Below, piece after piece: positions 52,641-64,000 of a stretch of 64,000 bases of DNA; position 1 is the stretch's first letter; each line of letters opens with the position of its first letter. The notes beneath the pieces were generated by a model. It saw nothing but the letters and a program-made list of their open reading frames with translations, was not told the origin of the DNA and did no database searches. The stretch covers positions 43,433 to 107,432 of the forward strand of contig BDIU01000078.1 of NCBI GenBank assembly GCA_002118135.1. The letters run 5' to 3'. The DNA is from Trebouxia sp. TZW2008. Lineage: Eukaryota; Chlorophyta; Trebouxiophyceae; Trebouxiales; Trebouxiaceae. The position numbers and the translations under genes were made by a program.

Positions 52641-55600
52641 TCATAAAAAGCCGCTGTCATTCTCCAGGCAGGCAGCTGCTGCTGCATGGGCTCTTCTGTA
52701 CTTTGCAGTAGATCTCTTGGGTGGTGGTTCTGCACTGTAAGGTCTCAGGTTCTCGCTTGAAACAGCAAACTTGCTGATCAAGCCTGAGTCACAGTAGACA
52801 ACCATGATATCATTGACTTTCATCTTGAGAATTTCCCTCTGTGTTGTGGTAGGATTGCAGACCTGCGGGCAACACGCACAGTCAGCTCATGCAAGAGACA
52901 GTGACGATGCATGATGTGAGACATGCACTCCACCACAAAGCACAGCACTCAAGCTTGTACTTGATTACTGTCACACCAAAAAGCGACATGCTTATCTGGG
53001 GTTCACGGCCTGAGCATTAGCGCTTAATGGACTACCAGTGGCTGTCTTAAGGATTTTCAGAAAAGCAGTCACCTGTGCTGGCCACCACAAACCCCGCTCA
53101 AGTGTTTCAACCACTTGATCAGGCCTGTAGCGCTGAGCTTGGCCAGGTGGCTGGGGCGCAGCCTGTGTAGAGCCTGCAGCACTTGCTTGGGCAGTGGCAA
53201 GCCCAGCAGGTGGAGCAGCTGTAGCAGATTCAGAGGGTGGCGCAGCCTGGGCAGAGCCTGTAGCAGTTGCTGGCGCAGCAGAAACCTCAGAAGGTGGAGC
53301 AAAAGCTGCAGCAACCTCTGTCGCAGACCCCGTGAGTGAGGCAGATAAAGCAGCAAGGCCCGGTACAAATAAAGCATTTGCGCTAGGTTGAGCAGCCTGG
53401 GGACAAGCTGCTTGTGCCTCTGCACAGGTGCTGGACCTTGAACCAGGGCCCTTGTGAAGGGCAGACTCTGAAACGGGATTGCAATTGGTGCCAGACTTTG
53501 AGGCAACTGCACTGTCTGTGATAGGCATGGACAAGCCTGCAGCTTTAGGCCTGTGTCGGTGGGCAGGACCAAGAGCTGAGGGGCCACAAGGTTTGGGATT
53601 GGAACCAGGTGGTGGGGCGGCATCAGTAGCAAAAGTCTGGAGGGGCTGAACACCAGCTGGAGCTGGAGTAGGATTTGCCATGCTGAGCTGGCTTGCCGTC
53701 TTGTGTCGGGTCGCCTGTGCATGGGCAGTGCTAGCAATGACACCAGCTGGAGCTGCCGTCATTACTGGTGCTGGGGGCATAGGTGCAGAAAGTGTCTGCT
53801 TGCTGGCCCTGCACCCAGATGCTATGTCAGATGTGTCTGCAGTGACATGCCCCTGAAGCTCCTGCTTATGACTGGCATGCTCTGCACAGCAGAATTTGGC
53901 ATGCAGAGGTGCCCATGTGCATGACAACATCCACTGCCAATGTATGAGATGACCAGGCATGCCCTCAGATGCTGAAGACTGCAAGCGCCATGAAGTCGAG
54001 TTGCAAGTGCTGCAGTGCTTTGCAGACGTTTCAAAGACAAAGCTTGTCACCTATATGCTCACCCTGTCTGACGCTTCTTTGCTGCTGCACCTTTCTTGTT
54101 TCCAATAAATCCTCGGCACTTGGCAGCCCCACAAAAGCACTGCACTGGCTGCAGACACAGCAGCTTGACTCAATCTATTGTTGTGTCCTGGTCATACCTT
54201 CAGACATGCTCAATCATTGCAGTGCACACCAAGCAGGCTAAGGCAGAGCTTGCCAGATGCCGTTTTCGATACTGTCCAATGCTGCTCTGTCATGATGACA
54301 TACACTCTACACTGGATGTTACAGAATCTTGTCACAATACATCATGACATACATATTTTTCAAGATGTCCAGCATCAAATCCAAAGCCCTAAATATAGCC
54401 TCATGCCTTTGTCTTTCTGTCGAACGTCATAGATGCTGTGATTGAGCAGATAGGCACAAGGCAACTGCAACATGACAAGACGAGAGCTTGCCTGTTCTCC
54501 ATGCGTCTGAAAGTTGTAGTCCAAGCTCAGCTCCTGGCCTGTGTTGATGTCTTGCAATGCAAACAGACCTATGGCCGTCTCACCATGCACCTGCCATTTT
54601 TGCATCTTGCAGTTAGGCTCACAGGAGTGGTTCATGAATCTGCCCAGACAACCCTGCAAAAGCACAGCACAACTGACATCAGCAAGCTACCATCACAGTG
54701 CAGATGCCGTCGATGCTCAGACATGCATGCCAGCAGCAGCCTCACCTCAACACCTGACTGTGAGGACAACTTTGGCGCATGACAAGGCAGGCATTTGTAC
54801 AGGACTGTTTGCGCTTTTTGCAAGGGATGCAATGCAAATGACAAGCTTGTGCTAAAAATTGCGATTTCATGTCAGGTGGTCAGTTGCCACCAAAGCAGCA
54901 TTCAGACAGCTGACACATGTCCAAGCATCTTGCTGACCTTTGTGGTTGCATCAATGGCCTCTCCATTATCAGTGCTCATCATGTACCAGTGGGGCTGAGC
55001 AGAACTCTGATACATGAGCTTGCGCAGCTGGTATTCCTTGTCATCAAGCACCTGAACTTTCAATAAGTTAAATAGGAAGCTGCATTGCTCACAAAGGGGG
55101 TTGAAGAACATAAATGACAACGACAGTGATGATGACAATGCAATACCAGTGTCTAAGAGGCAGGCAGCTGTGTTGGCTAGCATGCTTATACATAGAAGAA
55201 TACATGCTTGCATTGCAGTTGCCGCAGCTCATCTCTATCAGTGCTGCATGATGATGGATGGCAGGCTGATGCAAACAAAGGACGCTTGCAACCCATATGA
55301 CAACTTGCTGGCCAGCTTTGTATAACTGTGCATGCGGAAGCTGCCATACAGCCTAGGCAGCACCATTTTGAGGACTGTCCGTACCTCTCCTACGTATTCA
55401 ATAATGAACTGGTCTGCCTTCAGATCTTCACAGGTGAAGAGCCCAAAGCCCTTCTGGCCAGCATTCCTCTGCTTGACACAGCAATGAGGCATCTGTCAGC
55501 TGAGTACAGCACTCTCCTTGCATGCAACATTTTAGACGATGGCCGTCTCAATCTTAAGACATGCAGCTGCTCAATTTCTTTCATCTTTGCTGGATTGGAC

Positions 55601-58600
55601 AGGGACATAAGCATGAAGTCATAGAACAGATCAGAGAGGGGAAATGCAGCACACATGATGTTGCTAGGTTGGAGGCAATGCAAGAAAAGGGTGAGCATGG
55701 CTCTGACCTTGCCGAGTCTTGGGTACTGCTTCTTTGTGAACATCTGATTGCTGCATTGCTGGCCACAAGGACACCAGTCCTGCACAAACAGCATGCTGCT
55801 GTTCATTTCACAGGATCCTTGCAATAGATGAGCATCATCAAGTGCTGAGGGCAGCCATAGGCGCCTAATCATGCAGCTGGTGCTCAGGGTGACAACAGGG
55901 GAAGCACAGGTGTGCAGATCTTGCAAGTTGCAAGGACTCGCTGGCATCTGCACACAGGAGGAGACATCACTTACTTTGCTGCATTCAGTCTGAGTAGCCC
56001 TGTTGATGCAGTCTGCGCCACAGCCAAGAGAAGCATCTGCTGGCTTTTTACAAGCACATGTGAAGACATCATCCTCGTCTTCTTGGTTTCTACTTCTGTG
56101 GAGGTAGACATTCTCAGATATGTGCTGCCAAGCAGCAAGCTTTTGTTGAATTGCTGTGGGTGACCTGTGTGCCTCTCCCTGCGTGGCACAGCAGCCTCAT
56201 GTTCATGGTGCTCAGTAGTCTGAGCCATGCACATGACAGCGGTGCAGGGGCTTTCAGCAGTCAGACTATAGATTTTTGTTCTTGATGGCTTACGCGCTGC
56301 CAACACAGGCAAAGGCCCAAAGGTTTCCTTACAGATGCTGTAAGACTGTCACGCATGGCCACTGAAGATGACTGTGAGTGTGCTTCGACATCCGCAAATC
56401 CCTAGCAGCAAAGTAGCAGTGAAATCAAGGCTACGCACCTGTTGAGGCTTGGCAGTGGTAGGACTTTGGCTGACTTGGTTTTCGGCTGTTTCATGAGCTG
56501 TCAGGCCAATGCCAGCAGCGTCAGCTCTTGAGCCTTGTTGATGATCTGTGCTTTGATTTGCATGCTGCTGTTCTGCAATGTGCTGCTGCCTGTGATCTGT
56601 GGGTTGTCCTTGATTTGGACTCCTCTGTATTGTTCTTTGCACCTGAACAGCAAGACACCTGTTAAAGTGTGACTCAGCACACACCACTCAGCAAACTTGT
56701 GCACCATGTATGCATCTTCAGTGCACATGTGCATAATGTGTGCATCATGAATCAACTACAGCAACGCCACACACTCTGTGAGCCAATTCCTGCTGATGGA
56801 TTATCAGCACAAACACAACCAATCTGCAAGCTTCAGGCCATGAGTGACACCACAAAGTGTAGCTTGCTGACCTGTGCATGAGGGCTGGTGGAGTTTTGAG
56901 ATGCAGTAGTCATGGGGCTGTCTGGATGCCGCCTGATGTCTTCATCTGGGACTGTCCTTAAATCCACTTGCTCCTCCTGATTGGCATCAGGGTATAACAG
57001 CCTGCATGCTGCACTCTATGAGCGTGCCGACGCTGACGCAAGCCATCACTATGTAGTTGAGAAGACTGTTGTCAGCAGCCTCAGGCTTGTCAAGTGCAGC
57101 ATGTGTCAAATCAGTGCGCTTCAGACATGCCACTGCTGTAGGCATTGGAGTTTGACAAACAGGTAGTGGTACAAGCATAGCGTTAACACCCCTACTCAAC
57201 TGCATACACAAACTGCTTCACAACATCAGGGATGCAAGGAGATGCCATGGGGTTGTGTATGTGCCCCATGCAAACTTTTATCACATAGACTTTGATGGCT
57301 GCACCTTCATCCCACTGTACTTGCACATAGCACACTCAACAAGGCAGTTGGGAGGGTGCTGAGCTGGCACATGAAGGACACACATGTAGCTGACCTGTGC
57401 TCTTGAGTGTTGGCTTCGTAGGATACAACAACCGCCTGCCACCACTGGGGCGTGTAGTCAGGCCAGTACATCAAGAGCTCCTCACCAACAAGGTCCTGTC
57501 CTTGACTCTGCAAGAGCTGACCCAGAGGGATGTTTCTGTACTCTGATGCCTACAAAGCAGCACATTTTCTGCTTGTCATCATAGCACAGGCTTGAAAACA
57601 AGCATAAGAGTCACAGAGTGTGGGAGCTTTGAAAATGTGCAAGGTGCAGCTTTGCATGACATTGCAGGCATTTTGGCCTGTGGATCAATGCTGCTGGTGG
57701 CACAAGAAAGCTTTCTGTCACCAGGAGGACCACAAAAAAGTGTATCTACACCAACAATCCCTGCCATTCCTTTTGGTGCAGTCAATGGCAGCACGCAATG
57801 GCAGCTTTGTAGATGCTGAGCATGCAATGGCTAAAGACATGACAGTCAGGACAATGGTAGTTGAATGCGTGATGATGCTGAGGTCGCAGGAGATAGGTGA
57901 TGGTGGCTGAGATGTAGGCAACTCAAAGCCTTGTGAGGACTACAAGCCCTTTTGAAGAGTTCTGAATTTTCCAGACGCCAGGATAATTTATATCAACAGC
58001 TGTCAAAGGTGGACCATGTCAAGAGATGTCAAGGGCTGCCAAGTGATAATGATGGCTCAAAACAAGCGCTTGCAGTCTGTGACGCTTGCAAACTCTTGGA
58101 AGTGCCAACAAAGCTTAATGTGATCACTCACAAGGCGGACATACCTGGCCTTGCTTGTGCTGTTCTGGATTCTCAAGACCCCTTCTGGCTGTAGCTTCAG
58201 CATTGCCAGGGCTGCTGACCGGGCTTGATCCTTTAGCCTGCAACAGGTCAATTACAGCTCAATCAGCAGGCCAAGATTCGGCCCACTGACATGAGTGTGG
58301 TCATTAGCGCACCTAATACCGCCATGCGTCTGCAAGCTGTCCACCCCATCAAGTTATGTGACTGATGTGCTGAGTTCAGGGTCTGAGCAAGTTGGCGTCA
58401 GCATGTAACGGTTGTAGCTGCAACGGGTGCAGCGACAATAGAGCATGCAACTTGCAGCAAGTTCTTTGACATGATACAGTGTTCCTAGACATTGTGTACG
58501 TGACATATGTTGCTCTGGGTACTGATAAGGCATCAGGTTGAGTCTTAACAACTGCAGTCCATCTCATAGTCTGAAGAAGAATCCAAAGCAGAAAATGCCT

Positions 58601-58873
58601 GGCAAGCAATCAATAACTGACTTTACAACTCCACCATATGCAACAGATCTGGAACTTTGCATATCATTGACGCACCTCATGACTTTGCACGGCAGCTGAC
58701 TGAAGCAGTGGTGCTTGCTCAGCAGCATCTTGAGCTGCATGATCCTCATCCACATGCAACTGGTAAGGTGACTTGTTGACGTCCAAAGGGACTGTAGCCT
58801 GCTTGGCAGGACCCTTGACAGGTAGCTCCTCGCATACCTGATGCAAAAGAAGCTTGGTTGGCACAAGCACAAT
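52641..58873 (-). CDS. SET-domain histone H3K36-type methyltransferase with Tudor-like modules
   Basis: Lysine methyltransferase of the SET2/ASHH class. Exons supported in frame, 5' to 3': 55779-55708 (AWS end [17 protein letters not shown]), 55468-55385 ([22 protein letters not shown]), 55051-54938 (..[17 protein letters not shown]), 54653-54492 ([20 protein letters not shown]), 54148-54091 (post-[14 protein letters not shown]), 53836-53073 (Ala/Pro-rich tail) and 52862-52641 (stop). Cofactor and catalytic positions NHSCEPNC and DYNF are intact, as are the post-SET cysteines. The tail joins ..[14 protein letters not shown] to a strand-rich LRPYS segment that reads as a Tudor-like barrel. A second WWQAV-type module lies upstream at 57549-57395, with further exons at 58246-58150 and 58873-58676. 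The 5' end and several joins are unresolved. The intron after 54492 uses a GC donor. Nuclear role inferred from family. Confidence 0.85.
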
Positions 58874-60729
58874 CTGCAAAAAAGGGTGGCAAGAAGGGAC
58901 ATGACAAAGTCAGGCAGCCTCAGTAGGAACAGTTGTTCAGTATGGGCAACCAACAGCAAGGTGTGAGGAACAATCTCCTGTCCTGGAGAACCAATGGACA
59001 GGAGCTTGGTTTCCTGTGTTGCCATGCTGCCCAAAAGCAGTTTGAATTGCCAAGCACTGATTTTGCAAAGTAACAAACACTCCCAATGCTGGCGATCTGT
59101 ATGGTCTGTGCACAGAAATGTCAGTTCCAGGGGACACGTCAGACATTGCAGCTGTGGGTGTGGCAGGGCAGTCTGCTCTTTATCAAGCTTGTGAGGCGAG
59201 GGACACCCAGTCTATTGCTCAACATCTTGCTGCAACAGTGGGGATGTGCAGAGATCAATCTTTAGCATCACAGGTAAAAAGAGTAGAGAGAAACCCATAT
59301 TATTTGCCAGACCAGCTGTCACAGACTGCGACACTGTGGACATGTCCAGATATGCTTGCAAGCTTGCCAGCACAATGTCAGAGGTGGTGGCAGTGGGTAC
59401 TGTAGGTGGCGCAGGCTTGCATCTCGGGCTCTCATATTGTTACCTGACTGTCAGCTGCTGCTTCAAAATTGACTGTGATAGCACTGTTGCCAGCTTGCCT
59501 TGCATTGCGCCTGACGTCTGGCTGTTCGGAGGGCTGCATGGCATTGTCTGGAGGGAACTCACCTTCATCTGTTTCATCATCCTGCAGACAATAACGGCAC
59601 GATATGATGCAAACATTGTTTTCGGCACTGAAGTGCTTTTGGCATGTTGCAGAAAGTACTCAGACGCTTGGTATCAATGCTGTGCATGTTGATTTGAAAA
59701 GTGACTGATTAGAGGTGCAGCACCACTGCAATTTGCAAAGCACATGCTTGAATGCCTGCTAGTGTTATCTAGTCGAAGCTAGATGCACATTCGGTTTATG
59801 CTTGCACTTTCGGTTGATGCTTGCATGGTCACAGACATGCAGACATTGCATCAGGGGCTTGCCTGCAAAACGTAAGAAGCCAAAGCCCAGCGCAGCTGCT
59901 TCTTGTTGTTATGCGCTGGCATCACTTCTCCCTCCTGTCCAAGCCTGTGTCTTACGCTGTTGTACACCTGTTGCAAAATCTCTTTACTGAAAGGCTGGAG
60001 ATACAGTGTTATACTGTGTCGTGCTTGCTCGACATAGTGTGAGTCTTCAGGCTCATGTGGCAACACAATTATTTGCACTGCGCTCAGTACGTCCTTCTCG
60101 TGATGGCAGGAGACTTCCAAGCTCGAAGCCCCAGCCTCCAGCTCCACGGGCTTGATAGCCAACAGCACATTTTGCAATCGTACCCGACGAGTCCCCTGCA
60201 GTCAGGCATGCGGATCAAGATTGAAGGAAAACCGCTAGCGTCGGTCGCATCAAGCGCAGCTTTGATCCAGCTCGCACTGAGAACGAACAGAGGCTCATAT
60301 ACGCATTGCTAAACGTACCATGATGGCGTATTCCACGCTTGCGCCCCAGTTCAGCTCATCTCGAGAGATCGAGCGCCATAGATCTCAAGGTCCAAACTGG
60401 CCCCGGCAGCCCTGCCGGTGCACAGTCACCCTGCTTGTCGTTGCCAGGGCAAGAGAGGGATGTGCCCCTCACCCAAGCTGGCCTTGACTGGCTTTGAATT
60501 ACAGGAAGAAGCACAGAGCCTACACTTGGACCGCTCGACTTCCAGGCTACCCTGACCAGGTTTTCGGGTTGCCCATACTTTGGCCTGGGCTGTGACGCAA
60601 ATTACAATATTTAGGCAGGCTTCTGGGCATGCAAATCATACCTTTGTGCCGCTGCACACATGTATTCACGCAAGACGCGATATGTTACCGCAGCCAGCCG
60701 ACCATTCAGCCAGCAGAACAATCAGAGAT

Positions 60730-60795
60730 CATGCAGCGATTAGGACGTCCAGACGTGTTTTTCAACTTGTAGTGTTTGTCCCTAATCGCTGCATG
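60730..60795. repeat. perfect 15-bp inverted repeat with 36-base loop
   Basis: CATGCAGCGATTAGG at 60730-60744 and its exact reverse complement CCTAATCGCTGCATG at 60781-60795. Pairing extends inward after one extra G (AC with GT). No coding exon overlaps it. Confidence 0.85.
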
Positions 60796-61933
60796 CAGAC
60801 GCCCCCGCCTCCATCCCCTTCCCGTAAACTTTTTCAATACAAATCAAATCGTTAAATCCTAGAGTACAGAACGAAATTTGTGCAGCTCATGGATGCTGTG
60901 CATGCAAGTTTTGGCTCTTGAAATCGCCGGCATGATGCCATTTGGAGGTGAATTGATTGGCAAGACCTGCTACCAACATTTTGTTGAATCCACGTATGAT
61001 TGATTCGAGCAGCATTACAGAAAGCATCTGCCACACCTGTGTTGGGCCGGAGGGCAGTGAGAATTAGAGTGGCTTCTGATGATCATCAAAATAATGAGGA
61101 TACTAATGCTCCCCAGAAATCTGCTCGTGGCCTGGATTCAAAGAGAAAAAGCTTTGCAGCAGCATGAACCAGTAAAATACATTGACGCCACATTCTGATT
61201 TCTCATCATGACCGCACACCAAGACACCGGTCACTAGAAGACATTGCAACACTGCATGTCATAATGCTTTGCTTTGAGCCAGTTTTGCATGCCTCTCACA
61301 CAGCTTCAGCCATGCTTGCAACAAACACGGCAGATTTGCAGTGATTTGTTGACCATTAGCTTGTGTGCCTTGCTGAGTATGTGTTCGCAGGCTTCGCTCC
61401 ATCTCATGAATAGGATTGTAGCTGCAATACGTGAACACCCTTTCCTTAAGCATGGCTGATGATCAACCTTTCTTTTGGTGTGCGAGCTCGAGGTCTTGTG
61501 GCAAAAGAACCACAAGGGCAATGCAGAGTCAATTTGAAGATTGACAGCAGGTGGTTACCCATTGCTTTGCATGCATCAAGTCAAGTTATGCTCTCAGCTT
61601 GCACACAGGAGCAATCTAATTGTGAGCAGCATCAAGTGAAGTGGAGTGATCTGAGCTTGCCATGTCAAGGAGTTAGCACTTACTAAGAAGGGCGTTGCAA
61701 TGGTATCGACTAGTGCAGTTGCCAGGTTCCGTGGCCAACAACAATACTCACGCTTCAAGTCAGCTTTTCATGCATGACATATGGCCATGTGGCAGCTGTC
61801 ATGTCCTGTAGCTGCTTTTGAACAATGCTGTGATCAAGCCGTGATCTGATTCTGTCTTGCAGGTAGGACTAAATCTGCCAATAACATATGCTGCATATGA
61901 GCACACTGAAGCGCAACAAGGCTATTTTCTGCT

Positions 61934-62015
61934 CTTGCCCAATGGCTTGTGGCAAAAGGCCATCAAACCAGTCAAACTGCTGCATGGTGTGTTGAGGCTG
62001 CAGCCTGCAAAGCAG
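61934..62015. repeat. dispersed repeat, copy B
   Basis: Partner of the segment at 51743-51821. In this copy one plus-strand frame stays open across the repeat, but no protein family is recognised. Confidence 0.7.
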
Positions 62016-63074
62016 ACTAAAGATAGGTTGGCGATTGTGCTGATGTGTCAACATACATTTGCATGACAAATTCAGTTTCAAGTAGATCTGCAGTCATGCT
62101 GACATGGCAATATACACCTGCACAGCAAAAAGCGACAAAAAGTGGCAGCACAAAGTGCAGATCACCGTGCTGAACTGCAACTATGCTTGGTCCCAGGCTT
62201 GCCTATGCATGTGGCCCCACAATCTCCCTGCCTCAGATGCCTGCTTGATCAGTGATGACAGCGTAGCCGCCCACAAGCGCTCCAAGCCAGATGTCTCTGG
62301 ATGCAAGATGCGCCTTTCCTGTCATAGTAAAGTCATCACAAGGTGAGGCCATCACGTATGCTGTGTGCCATGACATATGGCACATAGGTACATGGACCCC
62401 TGCCAGTTGCATAGGTAAATGTACTCAAGTAAAGGTGGCAGAAACTGCGCCACACCAAGGTTTGCAGCTGGTTGCAGTGCATCCTCCTAGGCATGACTCA
62501 GACGTTTGCTGTTGAGTGCATGATCTGCTCTTGCATCCTCTCTTGGAGAGTTGTTTGGCACATTTGGGGATGCAAAGACCACTTTCATAGAGTTCAGATG
62601 CATAACAATGCACACATTGCATTGCCAGCGTGTTAACTCAGTCAAGAGGCAACCACATGGTGGGCTCGCACCTTACAGAAGTTCCACAGGATGTCCATCA
62701 GTATGGTGGACATGTGTATGCCCGTGAGGGACAACAGCAGCTGCTGCACCTTTGCACTCCTGCAGGTCAAATCGACCACAAGCAAATGCTCAAGAGTTCT
62801 TCTGGAAATTGCATCACTGTTTTTACGCAATGTATCTTGGCATTTGCAGTCATGTACGACGCTGTCTGCAGGGTTGCCCTTTCTCACTGTCCGTGCGCAA
62901 TGCCAATGATGTGCGAGTGCATATTGAAACGTTGCTGTGCGCAGCGATGTTTACACCTTTGACGTGAGCCACAGTGAGTGAGCAGTACTTGCAGTGTCCA
63001 AGCTGTTCCTTGATGTAGTGAACATGCCGTACCCAGTCAACATCAGATAGCATATGTGCCACACAAGCAGCATG

Positions 63075-63643
63075 CAGCTGAGCTCAACAGCATTTGGTGC
63101 CCGCCTATGTGCCAGGTGAGGGAAACGGCCCAGCAACTGTCCGTCGCCATATGCCCAGTTGAATACATGGCGCACCACCTGAATGACGTATGGCGTCATG
63201 CTTACGCATCAGGCTTGATCAGAAACGCAGCAAGGAAATACTTCAAGAGAAGAGTTGCAACTTGTCCTCTGCATCAACTTCACTGAATTGCTGTTGCATG
63301 GCACGCTGATGGGTAACGGGGACCGTACAGTCTGCAGTATTGTCAGTTGCTTGATGCAACATTGCTACCACACATTGTCAGCATTATGCGTAGTTGCACA
63401 AGTGCCTCTATACAGGCAGTGAATGCAATCTGCTTGGCATGTAGCTGCAAGGCCAAACATGTTGCATTCTGGCATATACAGAACATGGGTTCTGACCTCG
63501 ACAACAGACGCTAATCTACCTGAAATTTGGGCCACAAGGGGTGGTATGCCACAGCACCTGGTACACTGACAAGCCGGGTGGGCAGTCGCAGACAGAAGTC
63601 AACATCTTCACCCCCACCACTTTTGGGATAGCAGTCCAGAAAC
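63075..63643 (-). CDS. family 2 glycosyltransferase-like protein (partial, plant At5g60700 type)
   Basis: Two exons join in phase. Exon 63643-63520 encodes FLDCYPKSGGGEDVDFC then LVSVPGAVAYHPLWPKFQ. The exon starting at 63178 encodes VVRHVFNWAYGDGQLLGRF, then PHLAHRRAPNAVE. The GGGEDVDFC acidic motif followed by a His-Pro-aromatic segment and then W..GDG.L is the pattern of the GT2-like plant proteins, where the ED pair is likely in the catalytic or acceptor site. The substrate is unknown. The 3' end of the second exon (about 63075) and the remaining C-terminal exons are not resolved. The gene runs upstream to the right, and its N-terminal half is missing or in unresolved exons up to 64000. 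Confidence 0.7.
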
Positions 63644-64000
63644 CTGTTTGTTCATCACAGAACTGAGATGTCTTGATCGTCTTATTTGCACTAGCCGACA
63701 CATGCACTTGCTGCATAAGGCAATTGCAATTTGCAGTCGCTTTTGGCTGAGCCACTCAAGGCAGCATTCTCAGCTGTGCAAGTGGCACAAGGCGTACAAG
63801 CACCTGATCAGCGCCAAAGCAAGATGGCTTCCGGTACAGACTGGTCTTTTGACCTTCTGGCCATGTAGCTTTGTGTTTAGTGGACCTGAGCTTGGGTGAC
63901 ACTTTGTTCAGTGAAAACAGATGGGCCTGGCAGCTTGTTGTCTGCCTTGCACTTAGTGTGGCGCTTGCATGCTGCCTGTTTGGCTAGGCACACTGCCTTC

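Larger units (their letters stand above)
58874..62600. other. unresolved region; possible 5' exons of the SET gene
   Basis: No family is recognisable. A micro-exon-like Asp/Glu segment bounded by CTGCAG and GTGAGT lies near 59564-59581 (-), and open stretches at 59851-60177 (-) have plausible splice sites. These could be 5' exons of the SET gene. The region also holds an inverted repeat (60730-60795) and a dispersed repeat (61934-62015). The plus-strand frame 62104-62346 is Cys/His/Lys-rich but not identifiable. Confidence 0.3.

Noticed and set aside
60319..60379. Possible first coding exon of the SET gene (-), starting ATGGCGCTC
   Set aside because: The frame from that ATG meets a stop after seven codons. 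The open frame through the GTACGT donor has no ATG.
62104..62346. Zinc-finger transposase fragment (Cys/His/Lys-rich plus-strand frame)
   Set aside because: The spacing of Cys and His does not match a family I can name, and there are no flanking repeats to support a mobile element.

Overview
This is a eukaryotic nuclear window. It carries spliced genes with exons mostly 60-400 bp long, GT-AG introns, plant/green-algal gene families (zeaxanthin epoxidase with a C-terminal FHA domain, an F-box/CW/RING SNF2 helicase of the Arabidopsis At3g54460 type), moderate GC and very frequent GCATGC-type palindromes. A green alga, probably a trebouxiophyte or other core chlorophyte, is the best guess. The species cannot be fixed from sequence alone.

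Layout: 1-3790 holds no gene I can name, apart from a roughly 180-bp tandem array near 2.6-3.2 kb that may contain 5' exons of the next gene. From 4068 to 23724 (+) lies one very large gene, a SNF2-family helicase with F-box, CW zinc finger and RING. I could chain 21 exons in a single open frame of 1377 codons plus stop from the F-box methionine. A tRNA-Pro(AGG) gene is nested antisense in one of its introns. Then come a class I haem peroxidase with mixed ascorbate/cytochrome c peroxidase features (-, 24624-27773), a short mitochondrial-type 3-hydroxyacyl-thioester dehydratase (+, 28623-29644), zeaxanthin epoxidase (-, 30269-34993), a two-exon serine beta-lactamase-like protein (+, about 36197-37780), a mitochondrial Atm1/ABCB7-type ABC half-transporter (+, about 38887-49359), an SDS22-like LRR protein (-, 49709-51628), an H3K36-type SET methyltransferase with Tudor-like modules (-, 52641 to at least 58873), and part of a family-2 glycosyltransferase at the right edge (-).

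The most unusual property is structural. In the helicase and Atm1 genes almost every intron contains extra, decayed copies of the neighbouring exon plus its splice sites, arranged in tandem at roughly 100-200-bp spacing (up to nine copies of the F-box exon and about eight of the RING exon). One copy per array stays in frame and joins correctly to its neighbours. The peroxidase, epoxidase, SDS22, dehydratase and beta-lactamase genes in the same window lack such arrays. A 177-178-bp TA-flanked MITE family also sits in introns, and one copy supplies the 5' splice donor of the beta-lactamase-like intron.

The genes do not form one pathway. Peroxidase, Atm1 transporter and dehydratase are likely organellar, mostly mitochondrial. 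Zeaxanthin epoxidase is plastidic. The SNF2 and SET proteins act on chromatin.
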